This document shows, piece by piece, positions 8,476 through 17,751 of a DNA stretch of 64,000 nt. The stretch lies in the NCBI RefSeq assembly GCF_020783655.1, contig NZ_JAJGQH010000004.1, positions 186,001 to 250,000 on the forward strand. The letters are read 5' to 3'. The position numbers were made by a program, and so were the translations under genes. The notes under the pieces are model-generated. The model saw only the letters and a program-made list of their open reading frames with translations, ran no database searches and had not been told where the DNA came from. Numbering within the stretch: position 1 is the stretch's first letter; the number at the start of each line of letters is the position of its first letter. The DNA is from Xanthomonas melonis (GTDB taxonomy: Bacteria; Pseudomonadota; Gammaproteobacteria; Xanthomonadales; Xanthomonadaceae).

Positions 8476-9012
8476 ATGCGTCGTCCCCGTTTGCTTGTTG
8501 CCCTGTTGTTCGCCCCGGCGCTGGTGTTCGCGCAACAACCGCAGCCTTCCAACCGCGCGGCCGCTGCTGTGGCGCAACCGGCACCCGCTGCGCAAAAGCC
8601 GGCGGCCGCGGCGCTGAACCCCGCGCAGCAGGCACAGGTGGCCAAGCAGGACATCGAAATGACCCAGGCCGCCTTGCGCGTGGCACAGATGGTCGATACC
8701 AACAAGGCTGCCACCGTCTGGGACGGTGCCTCCCGCGTGGCCAAGAGTGCGGTCAAGCGCGACGCCTTCGTGTCTCAGCTTGCCGGTGAGCGTGCGCGCC
8801 TGGGTGCGCTGGTCGGTCGCGGGCAGAGCTCGGTGACGCGGGTGAAGTATGGCCCTGGCGCGCAGGTGCCCGAAGGGCTGTACGTCAACGTGAGTTTTCC
8901 GACCCGGTTCGCCAATGCGCAGCAGCCGGTGCGCGAACTGGTGTCGTTCCGTCTGGACGAGGACAAGACCTGGCGCGTTGCCGGCTACAGCCTGCGCACG
9001 GCGGCGAAGTGA
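8476..9012 (+). CDS. DUF4019 family exported protein
   Basis: The 178-residue protein has a signal peptide (cleavage after ALVFAQ) and an Ala/Pro/Gln-rich linker to about residue 50. The DUF4019-like domain follows, with regularly spaced KSAVKRDAFVSQLAGERARLG and a C-terminal FRLDEDKTWRVAGYSL. The domain is common in proteobacterial envelope proteins, but its role is unknown. The ATG at 8476 is the first that gives a proper signal sequence. The MAPEG gene starts 25 bp downstream, suggesting one transcript. Confidence 0.75.
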   Translation: MRRPRLLVALLFAPALVFAQQPQPSNRAAAAVAQPAPAAQKPAAAALNPAQQAQVAKQDIEMTQAALRVAQMVDTNKAATVWDGASRVAKSAVKRDAFVSQLAGERARLGALVGRGQSSVTRVKYGPGAQVPEGLYVNVSFPTRFANAQQPVRELVSFRLDEDKTWRVAGYSLRTAAK

Positions 9013-9037
9013 TGCGGCAATCGGCCCGGAGACGCGC

Positions 9038-9439
9038 ATGCAACTGACGATCGAATTGCAGATGCTGGGCTGGGCCATGCTGCTCGGCCTGGTACAGCTG
9101 TTGGCCGCCTCGGCGAGCATGACCGCCCAGCGCGGCACCAAGTGGAACGCGAGCGCGCGCGATGGCGATGCCAAGCCGCTGACCGGCGTGGCGGCCCGCC
9201 TGGACCGCGCATTCCGCAATTACCTGGAAACCTTTCCGATTTTCGCGGCTGCGGTGCTGGCAGTGAGCGTGGCGGGGCGTACCAGTGCGGAAACCGCCCT
9301 GGCCGTGCAACTGTATCTCTGGGCACGCGTGGCCTATGTACCGGTTTATGCGGCCGGGATTCCCTATCTGCGCAGTGCGATCTGGGTGGTGTCGTTCTGG
9401 GGCATCGTCAAACTGATCCGCGCGCTGCTGGGGATTTGA
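9038..9439 (+). CDS. MAPEG family membrane protein
   Basis: The 133-residue protein has four predicted helices and the MAPEG pattern: RLDRAFRNYLETFPIFAAAVL after the first helix, then YLWARVAYVPVYAAGIPYLRS. The family includes glutathione transferases and related membrane enzymes of eicosanoid and glutathione metabolism. Bacterial substrates are mostly unknown. It follows the DUF4019 gene by 25 bp on the same strand. Confidence 0.88.
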   Translation: MQLTIELQMLGWAMLLGLVQLLAASASMTAQRGTKWNASARDGDAKPLTGVAARLDRAFRNYLETFPIFAAAVLAVSVAGRTSAETALAVQLYLWARVAYVPVYAAGIPYLRSAIWVVSFWGIVKLIRALLGI

Positions 9440-9589
9440 TACGGCGCCGGTTACCACGACGGCGCCGGCATGCCAGACCTGGCGGCGCGCGTGGGTGCAG
9501 TGCCAGCGCGACTGGAATGCGCGGCGCTTGATCTGGATCAAGCGCCGCGCGCTCTGCCGACTCCAGACTGCGCGCATCGCTGACGACGG

Positions 9590-9952
9590 ATGTACCGCAG
9601 GCAGAAGGTGGATATCGCCACCATTGGCGCAGGGCCGGTAGGCCTGAGTCTTGCGCGCGCATTGGCCGGCACCGGCCTGTCGATGGTGCTGGTTGGTCAA
9701 CAGCCGCAGGCGCAGCTGGCCGAGCCTGCCTTCGATGGGCGCGAGATCGCGTTGATCCATGCCTCGCGCGCCTTGCTGGAACAGTCGGACATCTGGCAGC
9801 GGTTTCCGGCTGAGGCGATCTCGCCATTGCGCGATGCGTGGGTCATGGAGGGGCGGTCGCCGTTCGCGCTGGAACCTACGCTGCGGGCCGCGCACGTGAA
9901 GGCACCGTTCAAGCGGGCGATTGCCGCGCACCTGATCCAACGCACTGCCTGA
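9590..9952 (+). pseudogene. Remnant of a UbiM/UbiH-type FAD-dependent hydroxylase (N-terminal fragment)
   Basis: The 120-residue frame encodes a dinucleotide-binding start (IATIGAGPVGLSLARALAG), then PAFDGREIALIHASR and SPLRDAWVMEG, typical of the first quarter of UbiM/UbiH ubiquinone-biosynthesis flavoprotein hydroxylases (about 400 residues). It ends in a stop after an altered AAHLIQRTA, and nothing downstream resembles the remaining domains. I infer a large 3' deletion. A functional short protein is unlikely because the substrate domain is absent. Confidence 0.75.
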
Positions 9953-10015
9953 GCCGGCCAGGCGAATCCATTCGCGCCTGCGGTTGCAGCGGGCACGGGC
10001 GCAACGCTGGTGCGT

Positions 10016-10258
10016 TCAGTCGGCGGCGGCAGCGTCGAGATCCATGGCCATCACGCGGATCTCCACATCCTCCAGCTGCACGACCTGGCCGGGACGGATC
10101 TTGGCGGTCTTGCGCAGTTCCTGCGCACCGTCGACGTTGACCGCTCCGCTGGCGACGATGGCCTTGCCCTGGCCGCCGCTGTCGGCAAGGCCGGCCAGCT
10201 TGAGCAGCTGGTGGAGCTCGATGTAGTCGCCGTCGATGTCGAATTCCAGGATCTGCAT
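10016..10258 (-). CDS. S4-domain RNA-binding protein (YbcJ-like)
   Basis: The 80-residue protein is a single S4 domain: EFDIDGDYIELHQLLKLAGLADSGGQGKAIVASGAVNVDGA, followed by RKTAKIRPGQVVQLEDVEIRV. It matches the YbcJ family in length and order. S4 domains bind structured RNA, usually in ribosome-linked contexts, but the target of this family is not established. It lies between two gene remnants and appears intact. Confidence 0.88.
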   Translation of the reverse strand: MQILEFDIDGDYIELHQLLKLAGLADSGGQGKAIVASGAVNVDGAQELRKTAKIRPGQVVQLEDVEIRVMAMDLDAAAAD

Positions 10259-10398
10259 GCTGCGCTCGCTGACAAAGGAGGGCGATTATCCGCCTGCGGC
10301 AGCCGGCAATACCACCATGAGCGGGCGCCGCGATGAGGCGCAGTGGCCATGGGACGTTGCGCGTGCAGGGCTGCGGGATTGGACACCACCGCTTGCGC

Positions 10399-10676
10399 TC
10401 ACTCGCGCCGGAAACGCGCGATCTCCTCCAGCAGTCCGCTTGCGCGGGTGATGCTGCGCCCTGCATGCGCCTCGTCCAGGCGATCCAGCCAGGGATGGCG
10501 TGCGCGCCCGGTTCGTAGCGGGGGAACGCCTGCCACAGCTGGGCGGCGATTTCCTGGGCCTGCTCGTCGCGGTCGTCGCGGTCGCGGCAATCGCTGGCCG
10601 CCACCTTCAGCACGATGCCGTGATGCTGTCGCAACAGGCTGTTGAATCGGGCGTGGAGGTCTGTTTCCGAGGGCAT
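10399..10676 (-). pseudogene. Degenerate ECF-type RNA polymerase sigma factor
   Basis: From the ATG at 10676 the first 50 residues read as sigma region 2 (FNSLLRQHHGIVLKVAASDCRDRDDRDEQ, then AQEIAAQLWQAFPRYEP). Homology then stops. In another frame just downstream, WLDRLDEAH followed by LLEEIARFRRE resembles part of sigma region 4 before a stop at 10399. This pattern suggests an internal deletion plus a frameshift. A full-length ECF sigma factor would be about 160-190 residues. Confidence 0.65.
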
Positions 10677-10848
10677 GAGGCAGGCGCGGAGAGGGGAGGC
10701 AGGCAGGCTTGGGAGGGTGATTCGCCGGACCGGGCGAATCCTCACAACCTGAACGGACTGTCACGGCCCTTCGACAGCGAGGGGGGTAAGGGCGCACACT
10801 ATGCTGCTTTGCGCCTGCCGGCTCCGTGCGGCGCCTCCGGAGTTACCC

Positions 10849-12756
10849 ATGACCCAAGAATCTTCCGCGCCGCTGCTGTTTGCAGACCTCGGCCTCTCGG
10901 ACGCTGTGATGAAGGCCGTTGCCGCCGTCGGCTACGAGTCGCCGTCGCCGATCCAGGCCGCCACCATTCCGGCGCTGCTGGCCGGCCGCGACGTGCTCGG
11001 CCAGGCCCAGACCGGTACCGGCAAGACCGCCGCGTTTGCGCTGCCGGTGCTGTCCAACGCCGATCTGCACCAGGTCAAGCCGCAGGCGCTGGTGCTGGCG
11101 CCCACGCGCGAGCTGGCCATCCAGGTCGCCGAGGCGTTCCAGAAGTATGCCGAAGCCATTCCTGGCTTCCGTGTGCTGCCGGTCTATGGCGGCCAACCGT
11201 ATGCCCAGCAACTCAGCGCGCTCAAGCGCGGCGTGCACGTGGTGGTCGGAACCCCGGGCCGTGTGATCGATCACCTGGATCGCGGCACCCTGGACCTGTC
11301 CCAGCTCAAGACGCTGGTGCTGGACGAAGCCGACGAAATGCTGCGCATGGGCTTCATCGACGATGTCGAGGCCGTACTGAAGAAGCTGCCCGAGCAGCGC
11401 CAGGTGGCGCTGTTCTCGGCCACCATGCCACCGGCGATCCGCCGTATCGCGCAGACCTACCTGCAGGAGCCGGCCGAAGTCACCATCGCGGCCAAGACCA
11501 CCACCTCGGCCAACATCCGCCAGCGTTACTGGTGGGTGAGCGGCCTGCACAAGCTGGACGCGCTGACCCGCATTCTCGAGGTCGAGCCGTTCGACGGCAT
11601 GATCATCTTCGCGCGCACCAAGGCGGCGACCGAGGAACTGGCGCAGAAGCTGCAGGCGCGCGGCATGGCCGCGGCCGCCATCAACGGCGACATGCAGCAG
11701 GCCGCACGCGAGAAGACCATCGCCCAGCTCAAGGACGGCAAGCTGGACATCCTGGTCGCCACCGACGTGGCCGCGCGCGGCCTGGATGTGGAGCGCATCA
11801 GCCATGTGCTGAATTACGACATCCCCTACGACACCGAAAGCTATGTGCACCGCATCGGTCGCACCGGGCGTGCCGGTCGCAGCGGCGAGGCGATCCTGTT
11901 CGTCACCCCGCGCGAGAAGGGCATGCTGCGTTCGATCGAACGCGCCACCCGCCAGCCGATCGAAGAGATGCAATTGCCCAGCGTGGATGCGGTCAACGAC
12001 ACCCGCGTGGCGCGCTTCATGAGCCGCATCAGCGAAACCCTGGCGGGTGGGCAGATCGAGTTGTATCGGGACCTGCTGCAGCGTTTCGAGAGCGAGAACA
12101 ACGTGCCGGCGATCGATATCGCCGCAGCGCTTGCCAGGCTGCTGCAGGGCGATGCGCCGTTTCTGCTGACCCCGCCGGTGCGCGGCGCCCGCGAGGATGC
12201 CGCGCCGCGCGAGCGCCACGAGCGTGCCGATCGCGGCGAGCGCGGCGAGCGCCCGCGCTTCGAGCCGAAGTTCGAGCGCGGCCCGCGTGCCGACAGCGAG
12301 CGCGCTCCGCGTCCGCCGCGTGGCGAGGATGCCGGCGAGCGTCCGCGTCGTGAGCCGGCCCCACGTGGCGAGCCGGAGTTCGGCATGGAGAGCTACCGCA
12401 TCGAAGTGGGCCACAGCCATGGCGTGAAGCCGGCCAACATCGTCGGCGCGATCGCCAACGAGGCCGGTCTGGAGAGCCGCTACATCGGCCGCATCGACAT
12501 CCAGCACGACTACTCGATCCTGGACCTGCCGGCGGACATGCCGCGCGAACTGCTGCAGCACCTGAAGAAAGTGTGGGTGTCCGGCCAGCAGCTCAACATG
12601 CGCAAGCTGGAAGATGGCGAGGCCGCCGCCGCCGCGTCCAAGCCGCGCTTCCCGCGCGGGGCCAAGCCCTCGGGCCGTCCGAACGGTCCGGCGCGGCCGA
12701 CGGACCGCTTCGGCGCGCCGCATCGCAAGGGGCCGCCCAAGCCGCGCGGCGAGTAA
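10849..12756 (+). CDS. deaD: DEAD-box ATP-dependent RNA helicase (DeaD/CsdA)
   Basis: This 635-residue helicase has AQTGTGKT (residue 53), PTRELAIQ, DEADEM (about 160), SAT (191) and HRIGRTGRAGR (about 334). An Arg/Glu-rich low-complexity linker follows (about 445-510). A C-terminal DbpA-type RNA-binding domain (MESYRIEVGHSHGVKPANIVG) is next, then a basic Pro/Arg tail. It remodels structured RNA in ribosome biogenesis and mRNA decay, typically in the cold. The start at 10849 (MTQESSAPLLFADLGL) fits the family; an upstream in-frame ATG at 10801 would add an unrelated segment. Confidence 0.95.
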   Translation: MTQESSAPLLFADLGLSDAVMKAVAAVGYESPSPIQAATIPALLAGRDVLGQAQTGTGKTAAFALPVLSNADLHQVKPQALVLAPTRELAIQVAEAFQKYAEAIPGFRVLPVYGGQPYAQQLSALKRGVHVVVGTPGRVIDHLDRGTLDLSQLKTLVLDEADEMLRMGFIDDVEAVLKKLPEQRQVALFSATMPPAIRRIAQTYLQEPAEVTIAAKTTTSANIRQRYWWVSGLHKLDALTRILEVEPFDGMIIFARTKAATEELAQKLQARGMAAAAINGDMQQAAREKTIAQLKDGKLDILVATDVAARGLDVERISHVLNYDIPYDTESYVHRIGRTGRAGRSGEAILFVTPREKGMLRSIERATRQPIEEMQLPSVDAVNDTRVARFMSRISETLAGGQIELYRDLLQRFESENNVPAIDIAAALARLLQGDAPFLLTPPVRGAREDAAPRERHERADRGERGERPRFEPKFERGPRADSERAPRPPRGEDAGERPRREPAPRGEPEFGMESYRIEVGHSHGVKPANIVGAIANEAGLESRYIGRIDIQHDYSILDLPADMPRELLQHLKKVWVSGQQLNMRKLEDGEAAAAASKPRFPRGAKPSGRPNGPARPTDRFGAPHRKGPPKPRGE

Positions 12757-13133
12757 GCGCGGTCAAGCGGGGCCGTTGCCGGGGGCGCGCCGGTCGCGTC
12801 TTCACCGGGTAGGCGCGGTGGGTGCAGAACGTCCGCGCGTGTCCAGCGATTGCGCACTGCGCGTGGCTATGCCATGGCGTCTCTCGTTCGGAGGCGGGGC
12901 AGGGCGCCGGCGGCGCCGCGCCAGTCGAGATTGCTATGCATGGGGGTGCATGACGCCGCTGACGCCTCGGGGCACTCCACAGCGGCCGGCAACTGCGCCG
13001 GTTGTGTCCGAGCGGTCTGCCGCGGCATCCGCCATGGCGAGCGAACGCGGCCATACAGCTTGGGCCGTTGCGGCCGCTACTGGCTTCAGGCGCCCACTGG
13101 CTGCCTGAAGCGTACCGAGGCGGCGAAGGGGCG
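12757..13133. other. Non-coding spacer, 377 bp
   Basis: GC-rich and without a recognisable gene, terminator or repeat. An open frame extending the downstream GGDEF-EAL gene upstream to 13002 has no family resemblance. Confidence 0.5.
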
Positions 13134-15545
13134 ATGACAATGGCGCAGGCGGCACGCGGCAACGGCAATGGTCAGACCATGCACCTGGTGCGCGGCTGGC
13201 TGACGCTGCCTTTGGCGCTGCTGCTCGGCGCTGCCGTGGTCATGGCCGTGGTGTCGGCGCTGGCGATCGAGACCCAGTCCGGTGCGACCGCCTGGATCGT
13301 TGGCGAGAGCCATTGGTCCAAGGCCCAGCAGGAATCGGTCTATTGGCTGGAACGGTATCTGGGCAGTGGCGATCCGGCCGACCTGCAGGCCGCCTGTCGC
13401 GCGCTGGCGGTGCCGCTGGGCGACCGCACGGCGCGTATCGCGGTCGAACAGCCGACGATCGATTGGGAGCTGGTCAATGCCGGCCTGAGCGCCGGCCGCA
13501 ATGCCCCAGAGGACATGCCGCAAATGGTGCGGCTGTATCGCTACGGCCAGGGCTTTCCCTATCTGGGCGATGCGATCGCGCTGTGGAAGCAGACCGATGC
13601 CGACATCCTGCAGCTCAGTTCGCTGGCCGATCGCGCGGCCTCGGCGCAGGCCACCGGCCAGCCGGATCCGCACATCCTGAAGGCCCTGCGCGAGGAGCTG
13701 CACCTGCTCGATGGGCGCATGCGCCACAATGCGGCCCAGTTCCTGACGCTGCTGACCCGCTCGGTGCGGCTGCTGCGCGATGTGATGGCGATCTGCAGTC
13801 TGGCCACCCTGCTGCTGGTGGTGACCACCTGCGTGCTGGCCACCCGCCGCATCCGCGATTATCTGCTGTCGCACGAAGGGCGTTTTCGCACTGCATTTCA
13901 GCAGGCCGCGCTGGGCATGGTGAAATTCGATCTGCGCGGCCATGTGCTGGATGCCAATGCATCGATGGCCAACATCCTGCGTTATCGCCCGGAGGAATTG
14001 CAGGCCTGCACGCTGGCCCAGGTGATGCACCCGGACGATATCGTGCTGGACAGCCGCGGCATGATCGACTGGCCGCGGCTGCTGCAATCGGCCGAGCTGC
14101 GGTTTCTGCGCGCCGATGGCGGGGTGATGTGGGGGCGCTGGAGCGCTTCGCTGGTGGAGCCGGGTCCGGAGGAACCGACGCTGGTGCTGGCGGTGATCGA
14201 GGACGTCTCGCACGCGCACGAGCTGGCCGAGGAGGTCGCGTTCCATGCGCGGCACGATGCCCTGACCGGCCTGATCAACCGGCGCGAGATCGAGCGACGG
14301 CTGCTGCGCCTGATCGAGGGGCCGCATCCGCCGCAGACCTGCCATGCGTTGTGCTTCGTCGATCTGGACCACTTCAAACTGGTGAACGACACCTTCGGCC
14401 ATGCGGTCGGCGACAAATTCCTGTGCCACTTCGCCGATGTCATCACCATGCAGCTGCGGCCCGGCGACTGGCTGGGACGGCTGGGCGGGGACGAGTTTGC
14501 GATCCTGCTGGCCAACACCGATCTGGCCCAGGCGCAGTCGCTGCTGGAGCGCATGCACGGCGTGCTCGGGCAGCCGTGGAGCCACCAGGGCGGGCGCCCG
14601 CTGACGCCGAGTTGCAGCTTCGGCGTGGTGGAGATCCGCGATGGCGCCAGCGACGTCAACGCCTTGATGACCGCCGCCGATCTGGCCTGCTTCGCGGCCA
14701 AGGAAGAAGGGCGCAACCGCATCCGTTGTTTCGGCGAAAGCGATCTGGCGCTGGCGCGGCGCCGCCACGATGGCGGCTGGATCAGCGCGGTGCAGCAGGC
14801 CATCGCCGAGGACCGGCTACTGCTGTATGCACAGAAGATCCAGGTGCTGAGCGACCCCACGCGACTGCAGTACGAGGTGCTGGTGCGCATGCGCGCGCGC
14901 GACGGGCGCGTGCTGAACCCGGGCGAATTCCTGCCTGCGGTGGAGCGCTACGGGCTGGGGCGCATGGTCGATGCGCATGTGCTGGAAACTCTGTGCGCGC
15001 AACTGTCGGCCAACCCGCTGCATGTGGCGAGCCTGGACCTGTGCCACGTCAACCTGTCGGCGCAGTCGATCGCGCAGCCGGATTTCCTCGACTTCGTATG
15101 CGCCCTGTTCGAGCGTTATCCCACCCTGGTGTCCAAGTTGTGCATGGAGATCACCGAGACCGCGGTCATCGGCGATCTGGAGCACGCACAGCGTTTCGTG
15201 CAGAGCGTGCGCTCGCGCGGCTGCCATGTGGCGCTGGACGACTTCGGCAGCGGGCTGGCCTCGTTCGCCTACCTCAAGCAGTTCACCGTCGACGTGCTGA
15301 AGATCGACTGCGGCTTCGTGCGCAACTATGCGCACGATGCGGTGGACCGCGCCGCGGTGCATTCGATCGCCCAGGTGGGGCTGGCGTTGGGTATCGAGGT
15401 GGTGGCCGAAGGCGTGGAGTCGGAAGCCGATATTCCCGGCCTGCGCCAGGCCGGTGTGGGCCAGGTGCAGGGATTCAGCCTGCATCGCCCGTGTCCGCTG
15501 GAAGAGCTGTACCTGCCGCAGCCGCGATTGGCGGTATCTGGCTGA
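13134..15545 (+). CDS. Membrane-anchored PAS-GGDEF-EAL cyclic-di-GMP protein
   Basis: The 803-residue protein has two membrane segments (about 20-42 and 218-240) enclosing a periplasmic sensor region, then a PAS domain (about 255-375). The GGDEF domain has intact GGDEF at 451, preceded by an RPGD inhibitory I-site at the correct five-residue spacing. The EAL domain reads EVL at 581 but keeps the other catalytic positions (NLSAQS, EITETA, DDFGSG, VLKID, EGVE). Both cyclase and phosphodiesterase activities are possible. An AAGGGG ribosome-binding site supports the ATG at 13134. The periplasmic signal is unknown. Confidence 0.92.
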   Translation: MTMAQAARGNGNGQTMHLVRGWLTLPLALLLGAAVVMAVVSALAIETQSGATAWIVGESHWSKAQQESVYWLERYLGSGDPADLQAACRALAVPLGDRTARIAVEQPTIDWELVNAGLSAGRNAPEDMPQMVRLYRYGQGFPYLGDAIALWKQTDADILQLSSLADRAASAQATGQPDPHILKALREELHLLDGRMRHNAAQFLTLLTRSVRLLRDVMAICSLATLLLVVTTCVLATRRIRDYLLSHEGRFRTAFQQAALGMVKFDLRGHVLDANASMANILRYRPEELQACTLAQVMHPDDIVLDSRGMIDWPRLLQSAELRFLRADGGVMWGRWSASLVEPGPEEPTLVLAVIEDVSHAHELAEEVAFHARHDALTGLINRREIERRLLRLIEGPHPPQTCHALCFVDLDHFKLVNDTFGHAVGDKFLCHFADVITMQLRPGDWLGRLGGDEFAILLANTDLAQAQSLLERMHGVLGQPWSHQGGRPLTPSCSFGVVEIRDGASDVNALMTAADLACFAAKEEGRNRIRCFGESDLALARRRHDGGWISAVQQAIAEDRLLLYAQKIQVLSDPTRLQYEVLVRMRARDGRVLNPGEFLPAVERYGLGRMVDAHVLETLCAQLSANPLHVASLDLCHVNLSAQSIAQPDFLDFVCALFERYPTLVSKLCMEITETAVIGDLEHAQRFVQSVRSRGCHVALDDFGSGLASFAYLKQFTVDVLKIDCGFVRNYAHDAVDRAAVHSIAQVGLALGIEVVAEGVESEADIPGLRQAGVGQVQGFSLHRPCPLEELYLPQPRLAVSG

Positions 15546-15647
15546 GCGTGCGCGTGAGCGATGCGCGCGACTGCGTCGTGCGCGCGCGTCGCCGCCGACC
15601 GGAGCGATAGCGGCCCGCCCGACATGTCGCGGCGCACGTTCGGTCAA

Positions 15648-15788
15648 GAGCGGCTCACAGGACGTAGCGAGCGGTCGTCAGGTGGGTGTGGACGGCGCGG
15701 AGGAACCGGAATGTACGAGTGGTACATGCCGATTCCGAGCACCGGCCGCGCCCGCCTGGCGGCTGCGCAGTAGTTCTGTTAGCTGCTC
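15648..15788. mobile_element. MITE-like element, copy A (141 bp)
   Basis: The element begins GAGCGGCTCACAGGACG and ends with the inverted counterpart (TTCTGTTAGCTGCTC), giving imperfect terminal inverted repeats of about 15 bp. The interior aligns base by base with the reverse complement of 19718-19860, including the shared block ending GAGCACCGGCCGCGCCCGCC. It contains no gene. It sits between the GGDEF-EAL gene and rluF, ending 21 bp before the rluF start. Confidence 0.65.
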
Positions 15789-15809
15789 TAAATCGCCGAT
15801 AATCTGCCG

Positions 15810-16532
15810 ATGACGACCCGACTCAACAAACACATCGCCGAAACCGGCTTCTGCTCGCGCCGCGAGGCCGATCGCCTGATCGGCGAGCGCCGCGTCACCG
15901 TCAATGGCGTGGTGGCCGGCACCGGTGCGGTGGTGGGCGAGGACGATACCGTGCTGGTGGACGGCCAACCGCTGCGCGCACGCGAGGCGAAAACGCCCGG
16001 CGGCCGCAAGCACGTGTACATCGCGCTCAACAAGCCGGTGGGCGTGACCTGCACCACCGAGAGTTCGGTCAAGGGCAACATCGTCGACTTCGTCGGCCAC
16101 GAACAACGCATCTTTCCGATCGGACGTCTGGACAAGGACTCCGAAGGACTGATCCTGATGACCAGCAACGGCAACATCGTTAACGAGATCCTGCGCGCCG
16201 AAAACCGCCACCAGAAGGAATACCTGGTAGCTGTCAACAAGGCAGTCACCGACGACTTCCTGCGCGGCATGGCGCGCGGCGTGCGCATCCACGACCAGAC
16301 CACCCTGCCGTGCCGCACCGCGCGGATCGCCAAATTCGGCTTCCGCATCGTGCTGGAGCAGGGCTTGAACCGACAGATCCGCTTGATGGCCGCCGCGTTC
16401 GGGTACCGGGTGACGCAGTTGCGCCGGGTGCGCATCGACAACATCAAGCTGGCCGCGCTCAAGCCAGGGCAATGGCGCAATCTCAGCGACGCCGAACTGC
16501 GCGGGCTGCTGCCGCAACGGACCGACTGGTGA
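15810..16532 (+). CDS. rluF: 23S rRNA pseudouridine synthase RluF
   Basis: The 240-residue enzyme has an N-terminal S4 domain (TRLNKHIAETGFCSRREADRL) and the RsuA-family catalytic motif GRLDKDSEGL, with the essential Asp near residue 107. VLEQGLNRQIRLM follows. The whole protein best matches RluF, which modifies U2604 of 23S rRNA, although the related RluB/RluE cannot be fully ruled out. The start codon is 21 bp after the MITE-like element, so that element may hold its promoter or leader. Confidence 0.9.
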   Translation: MTTRLNKHIAETGFCSRREADRLIGERRVTVNGVVAGTGAVVGEDDTVLVDGQPLRAREAKTPGGRKHVYIALNKPVGVTCTTESSVKGNIVDFVGHEQRIFPIGRLDKDSEGLILMTSNGNIVNEILRAENRHQKEYLVAVNKAVTDDFLRGMARGVRIHDQTTLPCRTARIAKFGFRIVLEQGLNRQIRLMAAAFGYRVTQLRRVRIDNIKLAALKPGQWRNLSDAELRGLLPQRTDW

Positions 16533-16653
16533 GCCGGCCGGCGGGATGAACCGCAGGACAGCTGCGTGGCCGCCTGCCGGCCGCGCGGATGGCTCGGCGA
16601 GGCGGGCTCCTGCATACTGCCGGCGATAACCACGCAACAGGGGGGCTGGCCGC

Positions 16654-17724
16654 GTGATCAAACCGCAACTGCCCGGGAACGAAGCGCAGCGGCTGATCGC
16701 GCTGCGGCAGTACGACGTGCTGGATTCACCGCCCGAGCGCGCCTTCGACGACCTCACGCTGGTGGCCTCGACCGTGTGCGAGACACAGATGGCCGCCGTG
16801 GTGCTGGTGGACGAACACCGTCAATGGTTCAAGTCCGCACACGGCGTGCCGCGCAGCGAAGCCTCGCGCGACATCTCCTTCTGCGCGCATGCCATCCTGC
16901 GTCCGGACGAGGTGATGACGGTCGAAGACACCTTGCTGGACCCGCGCTTTTTCGATAACCCGATGGTCACCGGCGAAGGCGCGGTGCGCTTCTACGCCGG
17001 CGCGCCGCTGGTCACCAGCGAAGGCATGGCGCTGGGCTCGTTGTGCGTGTTCGACCAGGCGCCTGCGCATCTGCGCGAGGATCAACGCGCCGCCTTGCAG
17101 GCGTTGTCGCGGCAGGCTGCGCAGCTGCTGGAGCTGCGCCTGGCCGGCAGGCAGTTGCGCCAACAGCTGCGCGAGCGCGACTGGTACGAGCAGCAGATGG
17201 CGCAGTACTACGCGGCCATTGAGGCGCTCAATGCCGATCTGGTGGAGCAGACCCGTACCGACCCGCTGACCGGACTGCCCAATCGCCGCGCATTCGCCGC
17301 TGCGCTTGCCGCGGCGACGCAACAGACGCGTCTTGCGAACCGGCCACTGTCGGTGGCGCTGCTGGACGTGGATCACTTCAAGGTGGTCAACGATGTGCAT
17401 GGGCACGACGAGGGCGATCGGGTGTTGCGTGAGCTGTCCTCGCTGTTGCGGGCGCATGTCGCGGGCGCCGGCACCATTGCGCGCTACGGCGGCGAAGAGT
17501 TCGTGCTGCTGCTGCCGGATCTGGATCTGCAGCAGGCGCGGCTGCAATGCGAGTATCTGCGGCAAGGCGTGGCCGCGATGACGAGCGCATTGCCGGTGAC
17601 GGTCAGCATCGGCGTGGCCATGCTGTCGGCGCACGACACTGCCGAATCGGTGATCAAGCGCGCCGACGAGGCCCTGTATGCGGCCAAGCGGGGCGGGCGC
17701 GATCGGGTGGTGGCGCTGGAGTAG
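16654..17724 (+). CDS. GAF-GGDEF diguanylate cyclase
   Basis: The 356-residue cytoplasmic protein has a GAF domain (about 25-165; SRDISFCAHAIL, then RFYAGAPLVTSEGMALGSLC). A short coiled coil leads into a GGDEF domain with GGEEF at 279 and the usual DPLTGLPNRRAF and DVDHFKVVND motifs. No RxxD inhibitory site precedes GGEEF, so product feedback is probably absent. It should synthesise c-di-GMP in response to a small ligand or redox cue. The start is GTG at 16654 with a G-rich ribosome-binding site. It converges with the EamA gene 28 bp downstream. Confidence 0.93.
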   Translation: MIKPQLPGNEAQRLIALRQYDVLDSPPERAFDDLTLVASTVCETQMAAVVLVDEHRQWFKSAHGVPRSEASRDISFCAHAILRPDEVMTVEDTLLDPRFFDNPMVTGEGAVRFYAGAPLVTSEGMALGSLCVFDQAPAHLREDQRAALQALSRQAAQLLELRLAGRQLRQQLRERDWYEQQMAQYYAAIEALNADLVEQTRTDPLTGLPNRRAFAAALAAATQQTRLANRPLSVALLDVDHFKVVNDVHGHDEGDRVLRELSSLLRAHVAGAGTIARYGGEEFVLLLPDLDLQQARLQCEYLRQGVAAMTSALPVTVSIGVAMLSAHDTAESVIKRADEALYAAKRGGRDRVVALE

Positions 17725-17751
17725 CGGCGCGTTCGCCGGCCCGCAACACTC

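Noticed and set aside
13002-13133. Upstream extension of the GGDEF-EAL gene
   Set aside because: The ribosome-binding site AAGGGG directly precedes the ATG at 13134 and the extra residues show no homology.
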